Below, piece after piece: positions 7,451-17,084 of a stretch of 64,000 bases of DNA. Origin of the DNA: Solirubrobacter soli DSM 22325 (GTDB taxonomy: Bacteria; Actinomycetota; Thermoleophilia; Solirubrobacterales; Solirubrobacteraceae); NCBI RefSeq assembly GCF_000423665.1, contig NZ_AUIK01000009.1, positions 248,001 to 312,000 on the forward strand, read 5' to 3'. Made by a program: the position numbers and the translations under genes. A model generated the notes under the pieces. The model was given only the letters and a program-made list of their open reading frames with translations. It searched no databases and had not been told where the DNA came from. Each line of letters begins with the position of its first letter. Within the stretch, counting starts at the first letter, position 1.

Positions 7451-9640
7451 TCAACTGCAGGTCTTTTGCACCTTCGACTCGCCGGGCTTGACGCAGAACG
7501 GCTGCGTCGTCGGGATCTTCCCCTTCTTCAGCACGAGCCGCGCGACCTTCGTGTTGAAGCTCGGCGCGCTCACCCACACCTCGAGCGTCTGCCCCGCCCG
7601 GAACTTCCGCTGCTTCTTGCTCAGCGACGTGATCACCGTCGAAGCACCCTTCGACACCTTGCCGGCCTTCAGGTCCTTGGACTTGAACGGGCACTTCGAC
7701 CCCTTGCAGAAGATCTTCACCTTCCACCCCTTGGGGAACACCTGCGTGACCTGCAGCGCGGTCAACGTCAGGTTCGACCCCTTCACGTCCCACTTGCTCG
7801 CGACACCCGACGTCAACGTCGGGAACGGCTCCGCCAACCCGTCGCAGTTCTCGTCGAGGTTGTTGCCCTTGACTTCGATCGCCCCGGGCCGGATCGCGGC
7901 GTTGTTGTCGTTGCAGTCCTGGCCGGCGAAGAACCCGTCCTTGTCCGCATCGATACCGCCGGCCACAACCACCTGCCCACCCCCAGGCGGCGCAGGCGGA
8001 GGCCCAGCCACGTTGAGGCTCACCGTCGCCGTGTTGGAGACGACGTTGGGCCGCGTCGGAGTCGTCGCCCGGAAGGTGAATGAGTCGGCCCCGGTGAATC
8101 CGTTGAACGGGCTGTAGAACAGACTCGCGTTGTTGATCTCCCCGAGCAGGCCGGCGGCAGGCGCTCCGACCTTCTCGTACGAGAGGGCATCTCCATTCAC
8201 ATCAGTGCACGACAGCGGCACCGAGAGCGCCGTGTTGAATGCGACGTCGACGTTCGACGACTGGCAGACGGGCGCGAAGTCCCGATCGAACACGGCCACA
8301 GCGCCGGTCTGATTCGACCCCGCGTACAGGTTCAGGCCATCGTCCGCGACAGCGACCCCCGCGTACCCGGTCCCCGCGAACGGCGCGAACGTCTCGCAGA
8401 GTCCGCCGAGTCCGGTCGCGTGGACGCAACCCCGCGTGCCTGGACGCTGGGTCAGCGTCCCGTTGGCATTCCGTTGGAGGAAGGCGATGCCGCTGATGGA
8501 GTGCGAGACCAACTCGCTTCCATCCTTCGTGAATGCGAGGTTCACCGCATATTGGCCGACCGCTCGGCCATCCTTGCATCCACCTTCGGCGTTCTCGGTG
8601 ACGCAGTCGAGGGTCGAGAGAAGCCCCGTCTCGAGGTTGCGTGAGAACGCGAAGACCCCGGCAGTGGCGCCGAGGTAGATGTATCGCCCGCTTGGGTCGA
8701 TCGTGACCGCCAAGCCGTTCCCCATCGCGTCGTTCCCGTCCTTGCAAGTGTTGGCGACACCACTGGTCGAGCCGTCGGTGGTGATACAGCCGCCATCGGT
8801 CCCGACGCGCTGGAGAAGGCTGCCGTCAGAGAGGCGATCGAAGGTCGAAACGCCCCCGGGGCTCTGGATCGGGACGTACAACTGCTTCCCGTTGTCGTCC
8901 ATGGCTAGTTCGAACCCGTTGCTACCGAGTCCGACGACGTCCTTGCACGTCGCGACCGCGGATTCGGTCAGGCAGCCGAGATCTCCGTTCTTCTGCGTCA
9001 GGGCCCCTGTGTCGACGTTCCGGTCGAACACGGCTAGACCGTCTGTGCCACGCACGTACGTCGAGCGCCCATCGGGTGACACGAGAACCGAGAAGAAGGT
9101 CGAGAGTCCGCGGACAGGAGTGCATCCCGGCACGCCGCCGAAGCATCCCGCGGCGCCCGCCTTCTGTGTCACCGCGCCAGTCGCCGCATTGCGATCGAAC
9201 ACCAGCAACGCATTCTGCGACGCCGAGTAGAGGTTCTTCCCTGCGCGGTCGATGGTCATGTTGTACGAGAACCCGGACCCCGTCACACCCGTGGTGCACT
9301 GCCCACTGTTGCCCGTCGTCGTCACGCAGGATCGTTGAGACAGCTTGCCGGTGGCCGGATCGACCGCATAGACAAGAACGCCGCTGCCGGCGGTTCCGGA
9401 ACCCCACAGACCGACGTACAGGAAGTTGTTGTCCGGCGACAACGTGACGGCAAAGTTGTTGCTGCCCACTGTGCCCGCCGGACACGGGGCTGTGACCACA
9501 CGCGCGAAACAGGAGTTGAAGTAGGCGTCTCCCTCGGCGGCATTGGAAGCTGCCGGGAGAGCAAGGCCGAGCAGCGTCGACGCTAGGGCGATTGCGAACG
9601 CCGCAGCCAACCTCCTCCGGAATGGGGTCGTGCTCGTCAT
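7451..9640 (-). CDS. Secreted lactonase-type beta-propeller / Ig-like / MopE-type protein (paralog 3 of 3)
   Basis: The 729-residue product has a signal peptide (MTSTTPFRRRLAAAFAIALA to NAA), propeller blades (LSPDNNFLYVGL, VSPDGRSTYVRG, DRNVDTGALTQ), an Ig-like module (GADSFTFRATTP), a MopE-type acidic loop (DADKDGFFAGQDCNDNNAA) and the shared C-terminal domain ending in a Cys pair. A strong AGGAGG precedes ATG 9640. By eye the propeller part (about 8150-9640) has looser third-position G/C preference than the C-terminal part, which may reflect a different origin for the two halves. This codon-use impression was not computed. It is probably transcribed separately from the lipoprotein upstream, given the 116-base gap with a dyad. 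Confidence 0.8.
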   Translation of the reverse strand: MTSTTPFRRRLAAAFAIALASTLLGLALPAASNAAEGDAYFNSCFARVVTAPCPAGTVGSNNFAVTLSPDNNFLYVGLWGSGTAGSGVLVYAVDPATGKLSQRSCVTTTGNSGQCTTGVTGSGFSYNMTIDRAGKNLYSASQNALLVFDRNAATGAVTQKAGAAGCFGGVPGCTPVRGLSTFFSVLVSPDGRSTYVRGTDGLAVFDRNVDTGALTQKNGDLGCLTESAVATCKDVVGLGSNGFELAMDDNGKQLYVPIQSPGGVSTFDRLSDGSLLQRVGTDGGCITTDGSTSGVANTCKDGNDAMGNGLAVTIDPSGRYIYLGATAGVFAFSRNLETGLLSTLDCVTENAEGGCKDGRAVGQYAVNLAFTKDGSELVSHSISGIAFLQRNANGTLTQRPGTRGCVHATGLGGLCETFAPFAGTGYAGVAVADDGLNLYAGSNQTGAVAVFDRDFAPVCQSSNVDVAFNTALSVPLSCTDVNGDALSYEKVGAPAAGLLGEINNASLFYSPFNGFTGADSFTFRATTPTRPNVVSNTATVSLNVAGPPPAPPGGGQVVVAGGIDADKDGFFAGQDCNDNNAAIRPGAIEVKGNNLDENCDGLAEPFPTLTSGVASKWDVKGSNLTLTALQVTQVFPKGWKVKIFCKGSKCPFKSKDLKAGKVSKGASTVITSLSKKQRKFRAGQTLEVWVSAPSFNTKVARLVLKKGKIPTTQPFCVKPGESKVQKTCS

Positions 9641-9681
9641 CGCTCCTCCTGAGTCCTTCCGCGTCAGCGCCGTCCGTTCTG

Positions 9682-9698
9682 GATAGCGACGCTATCCG
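9682..9698. promoter_or_regulatory. Dyad between lipoprotein gene and paralog 3
   Basis: GGATAGC and GCTATCC arms flank GAC, inside the 116-base gap upstream of the start at 9640. It could terminate the gene ending at 9757 or serve as an operator for paralog 3. No T-run follows on the minus strand. Confidence 0.35.
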
Positions 9699-9756
9699 GG
9701 GGGTTTTCGCGCCGTCAACCCCGGATGGGCAGGTCACCCCACTGACTGGACGAGTG

Positions 9757-11211
9757 TTAGGTCACACAGGGGGTGCGGGTGCGGGAGTTTGGCGCGAGGC
9801 AGCGTTCGGTGATCGAGGGGCGGCGGTTGGCGCGGACCGTGAGGGTCTTGACCATGCCGAAGGCGCCGGGTTTGGTGACGGTCACCGTGAGGACCGTGCC
9901 GGCGCGCAGGGGCTTGCGGATGAATGGCTTGAGGGAGAGGACGCGCGGGGCGTTGGGCTTGGTGAACAGGCGAGTGGGGCAGCGTCGGCCCTTGCAGCGG
10001 ACTTCGACGGTGGCGCCGGACGGGGTGCCCTTGACCTGGAGGCGGGTGAAGGTCGTGGATCGGGCCGCGGAGGGGAAGTCGAAGGCGATCGTGACCGCGA
10101 TGCGGCTCGGGGGCGCCGCAAATGGCGGCGGCGGGACGAGAGCCGGAGCCGGCGTCGGCGCGGCGGGGGGCGACTGGGTGGGCGGGGCGAGGACCGTGAT
10201 CGTGCCCGTGTTCGACCGGGTCAGTGGCGTGCCGTTGACGCCGGCGTTCGCCGAGCCGGTCAGCGTGACGCGGTAGTCACCGGGCGGCGTGCCGGGTGGG
10301 ACGGTGACGGACACGGACGCCGCGGCGGTGCCGTTGGGCGGGACGACCAGCGTTCCCGGCACCGAGGCGGAGGCGGACGGCACCGAGGTGGTCGCGGACA
10401 GCGAGAGCGCACGGGCGCCGAGGCCGGCTCCGTCGGCGTTGCGGACCGCAAACCCGAGCGTCGCGGTCTCGCCGGGCGACACGGTTGCGGCATCGTCCGG
10501 GGGCGACACGCCGATGTCGCTCACGGCCTTGGTCAGATCCGAGGCGACGCCCCCGGCGAAGCCGGGCGAGTCGAAGCAGAGCGTGTGCGTCGTGTCGTTG
10601 CAGTTCACCGCCGCGGCGGGGCTCGCGCCCCCTGGGCCGGTGGCGCGGAAGCCGACCATCGGACGCCACCGGTACGGTCCGGCGAACGGCGCGCCGCCGG
10701 CACCGGGCGGAAGCGTGAACTCCGGCCGCAGCGAGGTGGTCCGGTCACCGGCGACCAGCGGGTCGAACGATGTCTCCGAGGAGAGGTAGCCCTCCCAGTG
10801 GAAGCCGGAAGCAGGCGGGAACGACTTTCCGAGCGCCGCGGTGTAGTCCGCATTGCGCGACATCGTCAGCTGCCCGTCCAGGCTGATGAAGCTCGCGGGC
10901 CCGACGCTGCCGTTCGGCACGCGGTAGCCGACCAGCAGCTGGCCGCGGCCGGCACCCTGCTCGTCGCCGTCGAAGCCGCCGTCGGGCTCGGCGGTCCCCT
11001 CGAACCCGCCGCGGACGGTCGGGTTGCACGAGCCGTAGGTGTCCTTGTCGCGGTCGGACACGCAGACGTCGACCAGGAGGGTCACGAACCCCGGCAGGCG
11101 GGTCTGCAGGGCGACCTGCTGTTTGATCGCCACGCACCCGCTGGACAACGCGGCGAGCGCACCGACGACGAGGACCAGCAGCAGTGAACGGGGTCGTGGC
11201 ATCCCCCGCAA
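9757..11211 (-). CDS. Lipoprotein with CARDB-like module and Cys-rich C-terminal domain
   Basis: The 484-residue product has a lipobox signal (LAALSSGC, lipid Cys at residue 26). The N-terminal region (about 30-250) is unrecognised and contains one DRDKDTYGSC acidic loop. Residues about 255-360 look like a CARDB/Ig-type fold (SPGETATLGFAVRNADG ... VPPGTPPGDYRVTLTG). A proline-rich linker precedes a C-terminal domain with CKGRRCPTRLF, KPLRAGTVLTVTVTKPG and two terminal cysteines. That domain has the same layout as the C-termini of the three propeller paralogs next door. It is probably anchored on the outer face of the membrane. The partner and function are unknown. Confidence 0.7.
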   Translation of the reverse strand: MRGMPRPRSLLLVLVVGALAALSSGCVAIKQQVALQTRLPGFVTLLVDVCVSDRDKDTYGSCNPTVRGGFEGTAEPDGGFDGDEQGAGRGQLLVGYRVPNGSVGPASFISLDGQLTMSRNADYTAALGKSFPPASGFHWEGYLSSETSFDPLVAGDRTTSLRPEFTLPPGAGGAPFAGPYRWRPMVGFRATGPGGASPAAAVNCNDTTHTLCFDSPGFAGGVASDLTKAVSDIGVSPPDDAATVSPGETATLGFAVRNADGAGLGARALSLSATTSVPSASASVPGTLVVPPNGTAAASVSVTVPPGTPPGDYRVTLTGSANAGVNGTPLTRSNTGTITVLAPPTQSPPAAPTPAPALVPPPPFAAPPSRIAVTIAFDFPSAARSTTFTRLQVKGTPSGATVEVRCKGRRCPTRLFTKPNAPRVLSLKPFIRKPLRAGTVLTVTVTKPGAFGMVKTLTVRANRRPSITERCLAPNSRTRTPCVT

Positions 11212-11214
11212 AGA

Positions 11215-11230
11215 CGCGCCCGAGGGCGCG
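11215..11230 (-). terminator. Terminator-like hairpin after ettA
   Basis: On the minus strand CGCGCCC and GGGCGCG form a tight stem starting 15 bases past the ettA stop, followed by TCTTT. It sits between ettA and the lipoprotein gene start. Confidence 0.5.
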
Positions 11231-11244
11231 CCTATTCCTGACGC

Positions 11245-12900
<1,656 letters not shown>

Positions 12901-13004
12901 CGCGCCAGGCAGCATAGAAACCCGACCGTCGGGCGAATTCCGTCCTTAACAACTTGGACCATTGGTGGGTGCGGAATGTGGCAAGCACTGCCGATGATTC
13001 GGGC

Positions 13005-13730
13005 ATGCGCCCCCTCATTGGCGTCACCACCTCGGAAATGCGGCCCAGCCGCCTTGCGACCACGCGCCGTCACGGCGAGCCTGCACACCCCGAGATGGCC
13101 TTGGGGATGACGTATCTCCGCACGCTCGACGCCGCCGGCGCGATCCCCGTCGTCCTGCCGCCGGTCGGCACGGACCACCTGCTTCCGCTGATCGAGCGCC
13201 TGGACGGCATCTGCCTGTCCGGGGGTCCTGACCTGGACCCCGGGGCGTACGGCGCGGACGAGCGGCACGTCGAGCTCGGGCCGACCGAGCCGAGCCTCGA
13301 CGCCTTCGAGCTGAGCCTCCTGAAGCTCGCGCTCCCGCGCGGGCTGCCGATCCTGGCGATCTGCCGCGGCAGCCAGGCGCTCAACGTCGCCTGCGGCGGC
13401 ACGCTGCACCAGCACGTCCCGGGCCACCGGCAGACCGAACTGGCGACGGAGGCCACGCACGAGGTGGAGATCGCGCCCCATACGCGCCTGCACCGCATGG
13501 TTCGAACCCGGACGCTGGGCGTGAACTCGTTCCACCACCAGGCGGTCGACCAGCTCGGCGAGGGCCTGCGGATCGCCGCGACGGCGCCTGACGGCACGAT
13601 CGAGGCCATCGAGGGTGACGGCTTCGTCGTCGGCGTCCAGTGGCACGCCGAGACGATGGTGGCGCATATGCCGCTGTTCGAGGCCCTGGTTACGGCGGCT
13701 TCCCGTACCGAACTGCGCGCCGCCGCGTGA
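13005..13730 (+). CDS. Class I glutamine amidotransferase-like hydrolase (peptidase C26, PuuD-like)
   Basis: The 241-residue product has the gamma-glutamyl hydrolase fold: MRPLIGVTT start, DGICLSGGPDLDP oxyanion region, nucleophile C120 in AICRGSQALNV, and catalytic His in VQWHAE. PuuD hydrolyses gamma-glutamyl-GABA in putrescine degradation. Nothing else of that pathway is adjacent, so the substrate is open. An in-frame ATG at 12954 would add 17 non-conserved residues, so I chose ATG 13005. The gene is followed after 13 bases by the ABC exporter, and the GGAGG in front of that exporter lies in the gap, so the three genes may form one transcript. Confidence 0.85.
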   Translation: MRPLIGVTTSEMRPSRLATTRRHGEPAHPEMALGMTYLRTLDAAGAIPVVLPPVGTDHLLPLIERLDGICLSGGPDLDPGAYGADERHVELGPTEPSLDAFELSLLKLALPRGLPILAICRGSQALNVACGGTLHQHVPGHRQTELATEATHEVEIAPHTRLHRMVRTRTLGVNSFHHQAVDQLGEGLRIAATAPDGTIEAIEGDGFVVGVQWHAETMVAHMPLFEALVTAASRTELRAAA

Positions 13731-13743
13731 CACTCTGGAGGGC

Positions 13744-14625
13744 GTGTCGGCCCTCACGTTGCGCGGCGTCGTCAAGCGCTTCGGCGATCTCACCGCTGTA
13801 AATCACCTGGATCTGGACGTCCCGGAAGGGACGTGCGTCGGCCTGCTCGGCCCCAACGGCGCGGGCAAGTCGACCACGATGCGGCTGCTGACCGCACAGG
13901 CGATCCCGGACGAGGGCGAGATCGTGATCCTCGGCCATCGGCTGCCGAAGGAGTCCAAGGTGGCGCGGGCGGCATGCGGCGTCGTGCCGCAGCTCGACAA
14001 CCTCGACATCACGCTGACGGTCGAGCAGAACCTGCTCGTGTTCGCGCACCTGTACCGGGTCGAGCGCGGGGAGCGAAGGGCGGCGATCGAGCGCGCGCTC
14101 GCCATCGCGAACCTCACCGACCGCCGCGACACGAAGGTCGACAAGCTCTCCGGCGGCATGCGCCGGCGCCTGCTGATCGCGCGCGGCCTCGTGCACCGGC
14201 CGCGGCTCGTGCTGCTCGACGAGCCGACCGTCGGCCTGGACCCGCAGGTCCGCCAGGAGCTGTGGGCGCTGATCGACCTGCTGCGCAGCGAAGGCACGAG
14301 CATCCTGATGTCGACGCACTACATCGAGGAGGCCGAGCGCCTCTGCGACAGCGTGACGATCATGTCCCACGGCAGCGCGGTGGCCACGGGCCACCCGCGT
14401 GAGCTGGTCGCCGAGCACGCGGGCGCCGAGGCCGTCGAGATCTACGGGCCGCCGGCCAAGCTGGCCGAGGTCGAGCGCCAGGCGCGCGAGTCCGGCCTGA
14501 AGACGCGCCGGACCGGCACGAGCGTGTCCGTGCTCGGCGCCAACGGCAACGCCCCCGAGGGCGAGCGCCGGCCGACGAACCTCGAGGACGTCTTCGTGCT
14601 CCTGACCGGCGAGGAGATCGCATGA
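13744..14625 (+). CDS. ABC exporter ATP-binding protein (DrrA/NodI type)
   Basis: The 293-residue ATPase has Walker A GPNGAGKST, signature LSGGMRRRLLIARGL, Walker B RLVLLDEPTVGLD and switch His in STHYIEEAE. A C-terminal tail (NLEDVFVLLTGEEI) is typical of DrrA-type exporters. GTG 13744 is chosen because GGAGG ends three bases before it and homology begins at SALTLRGVVKRFG. Longer upstream starts fall inside the preceding gene. It overlaps the permease gene by ATGA, so the two are translationally coupled and should form a multidrug, lipid or polysaccharide exporter. Confidence 0.9.
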   Translation: MSALTLRGVVKRFGDLTAVNHLDLDVPEGTCVGLLGPNGAGKSTTMRLLTAQAIPDEGEIVILGHRLPKESKVARAACGVVPQLDNLDITLTVEQNLLVFAHLYRVERGERRAAIERALAIANLTDRRDTKVDKLSGGMRRRLLIARGLVHRPRLVLLDEPTVGLDPQVRQELWALIDLLRSEGTSILMSTHYIEEAERLCDSVTIMSHGSAVATGHPRELVAEHAGAEAVEIYGPPAKLAEVERQARESGLKTRRTGTSVSVLGANGNAPEGERRPTNLEDVFVLLTGEEIA

Positions 14626-15401
14626 GCAGCAAGATCGGCCGCCTCGAGCGGCCGGCCCTGATGGGCGTCCTCGTCCGCGAGATCATCAACTTCAGCTCGT
14701 TCTGGCGTTCGAGCACCTTCAGCGCGACCGTCGAGCCGACGGTCTACCTGCTGGCGTTCGGGTTCGGCATCGGCAGCCTGGTCTCGAGCATCAACGGCCT
14801 CGACTACGTCGACTACGTCGGCACGGGCACCGTCGCCACCGCGGTGCTGTTCTCCAGCGCCTTCCCCGGCATGTTCGGGACCTTCGTCAAGTACAAGTTC
14901 CAGCGCACCTACGACGCGATCCTCGCCGCGCCCGTGGACACCGAGGAGCTGGTCACGGCCGAGGCGATGTGGATCGGCATCCGCGCCGGCACGTACGGCT
15001 GCGCGCCGATGATCGTCGCGATGTTCTTCGGCCTGGACCCGAGCTTCGGGATGCTGCTCGTCCCGTTCATCGGCTTCATCGCGGGCTTCGGCTGGGCCAA
15101 CTTCGGCATCGCCGTCGCCGCGCGCATGCAATCGATCGACAACTTCAGCTACGTGATCAGCGCCGTGCTGACGCCGCTGTTCCTGGTCGCGGGCACGTTC
15201 TTCCCGATCGAAGGCCTGCCCGAGTGGGCCCAGGTGGTCGCGCAGATCAACCCGCTCTACCACCTGGTCCAGCTCGTGCGTGACGCGGTGATCTTCGGCC
15301 TCGGGGCCGCCGATCTCGTGCACCTCGGGGTGCTGATCGCGTTCGGCCTGCTGACGTGGCGGCTCGCCGTCCGCTGGCTCGCCGGCCGGCTGATCGACTA
15401 G
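14622..15401 (+). CDS. ABC-2 type exporter permease (NodJ/DrrB type)
   Basis: The 259-residue membrane protein has six predicted helices and the ABC-2 family C-terminal signature region (LTPLFLVAGTFFPIEGLPEWAQ, INPLYHLVQLVRD). It is the partner of the ATPase encoded just upstream, whose stop overlaps its ATG. Its stop TAG shares the palindrome CTAG (15398-15401) with the stop of the converging permease gene, so no terminator can separate the two transcripts. The substrate cannot be read from the sequence. Confidence 0.88.
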   Translation: MSSKIGRLERPALMGVLVREIINFSSFWRSSTFSATVEPTVYLLAFGFGIGSLVSSINGLDYVDYVGTGTVATAVLFSSAFPGMFGTFVKYKFQRTYDAILAAPVDTEELVTAEAMWIGIRAGTYGCAPMIVAMFFGLDPSFGMLLVPFIGFIAGFGWANFGIAVAARMQSIDNFSYVISAVLTPLFLVAGTFFPIEGLPEWAQVVAQINPLYHLVQLVRDAVIFGLGAADLVHLGVLIAFGLLTWRLAVRWLAGRLID

Positions 15402-16102
15402 CTCCGAGGCTCCCAGCGGAAGAAGCGGCGGGCGACGAGCGCGCCCGCCGCGGTCCAGCCCACCAGCGCCGCGCACGCCAGCAGCGGCATGCCGCCGCCG
15501 TCCCACGCGCCGCGGGTGAGCGCGGCGAGCGCCCCGCCCGGCGCGAGCACCTTCAGGACGGTCACGCCCTCGGCCGAGATCGCCCACGTCGCCCCCGCGA
15601 TCGCGGCGAAGAAGAACGGCGTGATCGTGATCTGGGCGAGCTCGGCGCTCGCCGTGAACGCGGCGGTCGCCAACGCGATCGTCGCCGACATCGCCGCGCC
15701 GAGCACGAGCGCGGGCACGAGCAGCCACGGCCGGGGCGGCAGTGGGGCGCCGAACGCCACCGTGCACAGGACCAGGATCGCCGTCTGCGCCAACGCGAGC
15801 ACGAACAGCGGCGCGAGCAGGCCCGTGAGGATCTCGGCGTCGCTCAGCTCCCCGCTGCGGAGTCGTTTCAACACGAGCTGGCGTTTGCGCGCCGCCAGCG
15901 AGGTGGTCGCCGTCGCGTAGACGCAGAACAGCAGCATCAGCACGAGCTGCATCGCGACGATGTTGCCCCAGGCTCCGTCGGTGTTGGTCGAGGCGAGGAA
16001 GACCCCGATCAAGAGCGGGAGCAGCAGCCCGGTCGCGGCGACGAGCCGGTTGCGGACGAGGATCCGGGCCTCGGCGCGCGCCAGGGTCAGGACGCGATTC
16101 AT
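15398..16102 (-). CDS. ABC-2 type exporter permease
   Basis: The 234-residue membrane protein has six helices and an N-terminal MNRVLTLARAEARILVRNRL segment typical of ABC-2 permeases. It is coupled by a 4-base ATGA overlap to the ATPase gene upstream on the same strand. It differs in sequence from the permease at 14622, so this is a second exporter and not a duplicate. The divergent histidine kinase/regulator pair at 17085-18822 probably controls this exporter, the arrangement seen with DesK/DesR-like systems. Confidence 0.85.
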   Translation of the reverse strand: MNRVLTLARAEARILVRNRLVAATGLLLPLLIGVFLASTNTDGAWGNIVAMQLVLMLLFCVYATATTSLAARKRQLVLKRLRSGELSDAEILTGLLAPLFVLALAQTAILVLCTVAFGAPLPPRPWLLVPALVLGAAMSATIALATAAFTASAELAQITITPFFFAAIAGATWAISAEGVTVLKVLAPGGALAALTRGAWDGGGMPLLACAALVGWTAAGALVARRFFRWEPRS

Positions 16103-16971
16103 GCCGTCACCTCACGGAAGGCGTCCTCGAGCGAGCCGCAGCGGGCGTGCAGGCGCTCGAGCGTCACCTGCTCGCGGTCCGCCCAGGCCAGCAGGCGGCC
16201 CAGATCCGCCTGCAGGTCGTGGGTCTCGAGGATCACCTCGCCGAGCCGGCCCTCCACCCGCAGGGCCGCCAGCTCCGGCGGCAGCGCGACCTCGCGGAAC
16301 GCGATCCGCGACGGGAGCCCCGCGGCGACCTCTCCGAGCGTCCCGTGGACGGCGAAGGCGCCGTCGCGCATGATCGCGACGCGATCCGCCAGCGCCTCCG
16401 CCTCCTCGAGATAGTGGGTCGTCAGCAGCACGGTCGTCCCGCGCGCCACCAGGTCCGACACGACCGCCCACGTGCGCCGGCGCGACTCGGGGTCCAGTCC
16501 GGTCGTCGGCTCATCCAGCAAGAGCAGCTCGGGGTCGCCGTGGATCGCCAGCGCCACCTCGAGCCGCCGCTGCTCGCCACCCGAGAGCTGCTCGACGCGC
16601 ACGTCGCGCTTGCCCGTCAGCTCCAGCCGGTCCAGATCGGCCGCGACGTCCCCGCGCCGGCTGCCCAGCGCCGCCCACAGCTCAGCGGTCTCGCGCACGG
16701 TCAGCTCGCCCGCGAAGCCGCCCGTCTGGAGCATGATCCCGATCCGCGGGCGGACGGCGTCGCGCTCGCGCAGCGGGTCGTGGCCGAGCACCCGCACGTG
16801 TCCGCCGAACGGCCGGTGGTGGCCTTCGAGCGTCTCGACCGTCGTCGTCTTGCCCGCGCCGTTGGCGCCGAGCAGGGCGAACACCTCACCGCGCTCGACG
16901 CCGAACGAGACGCCGTCGACAGCCACGTGGTCGGCATACCGGCATTCCAATGCTTGGACTTCGATCACCAT
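16099..16971 (-). CDS. ABC exporter ATP-binding protein
   Basis: The 290-residue ATPase has Walker A GANGAGKTT, signature LSGGEQRRLEVALAI, Walker [13 protein letters not shown] and H-loop TTHYLEEAE. It is the first gene of a two-gene exporter operon and lies 113 bases from the divergent histidine kinase. The family includes lipid and antibiotic exporters such as the DesKR-associated transporters. The substrate is unknown. The start MVIEVQALECRYADHVAV fits homologues directly. Confidence 0.9.
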   Translation of the reverse strand: MVIEVQALECRYADHVAVDGVSFGVERGEVFALLGANGAGKTTTVETLEGHHRPFGGHVRVLGHDPLRERDAVRPRIGIMLQTGGFAGELTVRETAELWAALGSRRGDVAADLDRLELTGKRDVRVEQLSGGEQRRLEVALAIHGDPELLLLDEPTTGLDPESRRRTWAVVSDLVARGTTVLLTTHYLEEAEALADRVAIMRDGAFAVHGTLGEVAAGLPSRIAFREVALPPELAALRVEGRLGEVILETHDLQADLGRLLAWADREQVTLERLHARCGSLEDAFREVTA

Positions 16972-17033
16972 GCCGCCAGCCTCGCGGCGCGTCGTCGCGC
17001 CGGCTAGTGGCCGTGCGTCACCGGATCGTGTGC

Positions 17034-17062
17034 AGGTGTCATGACCTGCGCGGTAGGTGTCA
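17034..17062. promoter_or_regulatory. Candidate response-regulator site between divergent ABC operon and kinase gene
   Basis: The octamer AGGTGTCA occurs at 17034-17041 and 17055-17062, 21 bases apart and on the same face of the helix. An inverted pair GCAGGT (17032-17037) / ACCTGC (17044-17049) overlaps the first copy. The position in the 113-base divergent intergenic region suggests a binding site for the LuxR-type regulator. No experimental support is visible. Confidence 0.35.
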
Positions 17063-17084
17063 GCCGACGGGCTAGATTCACCCC

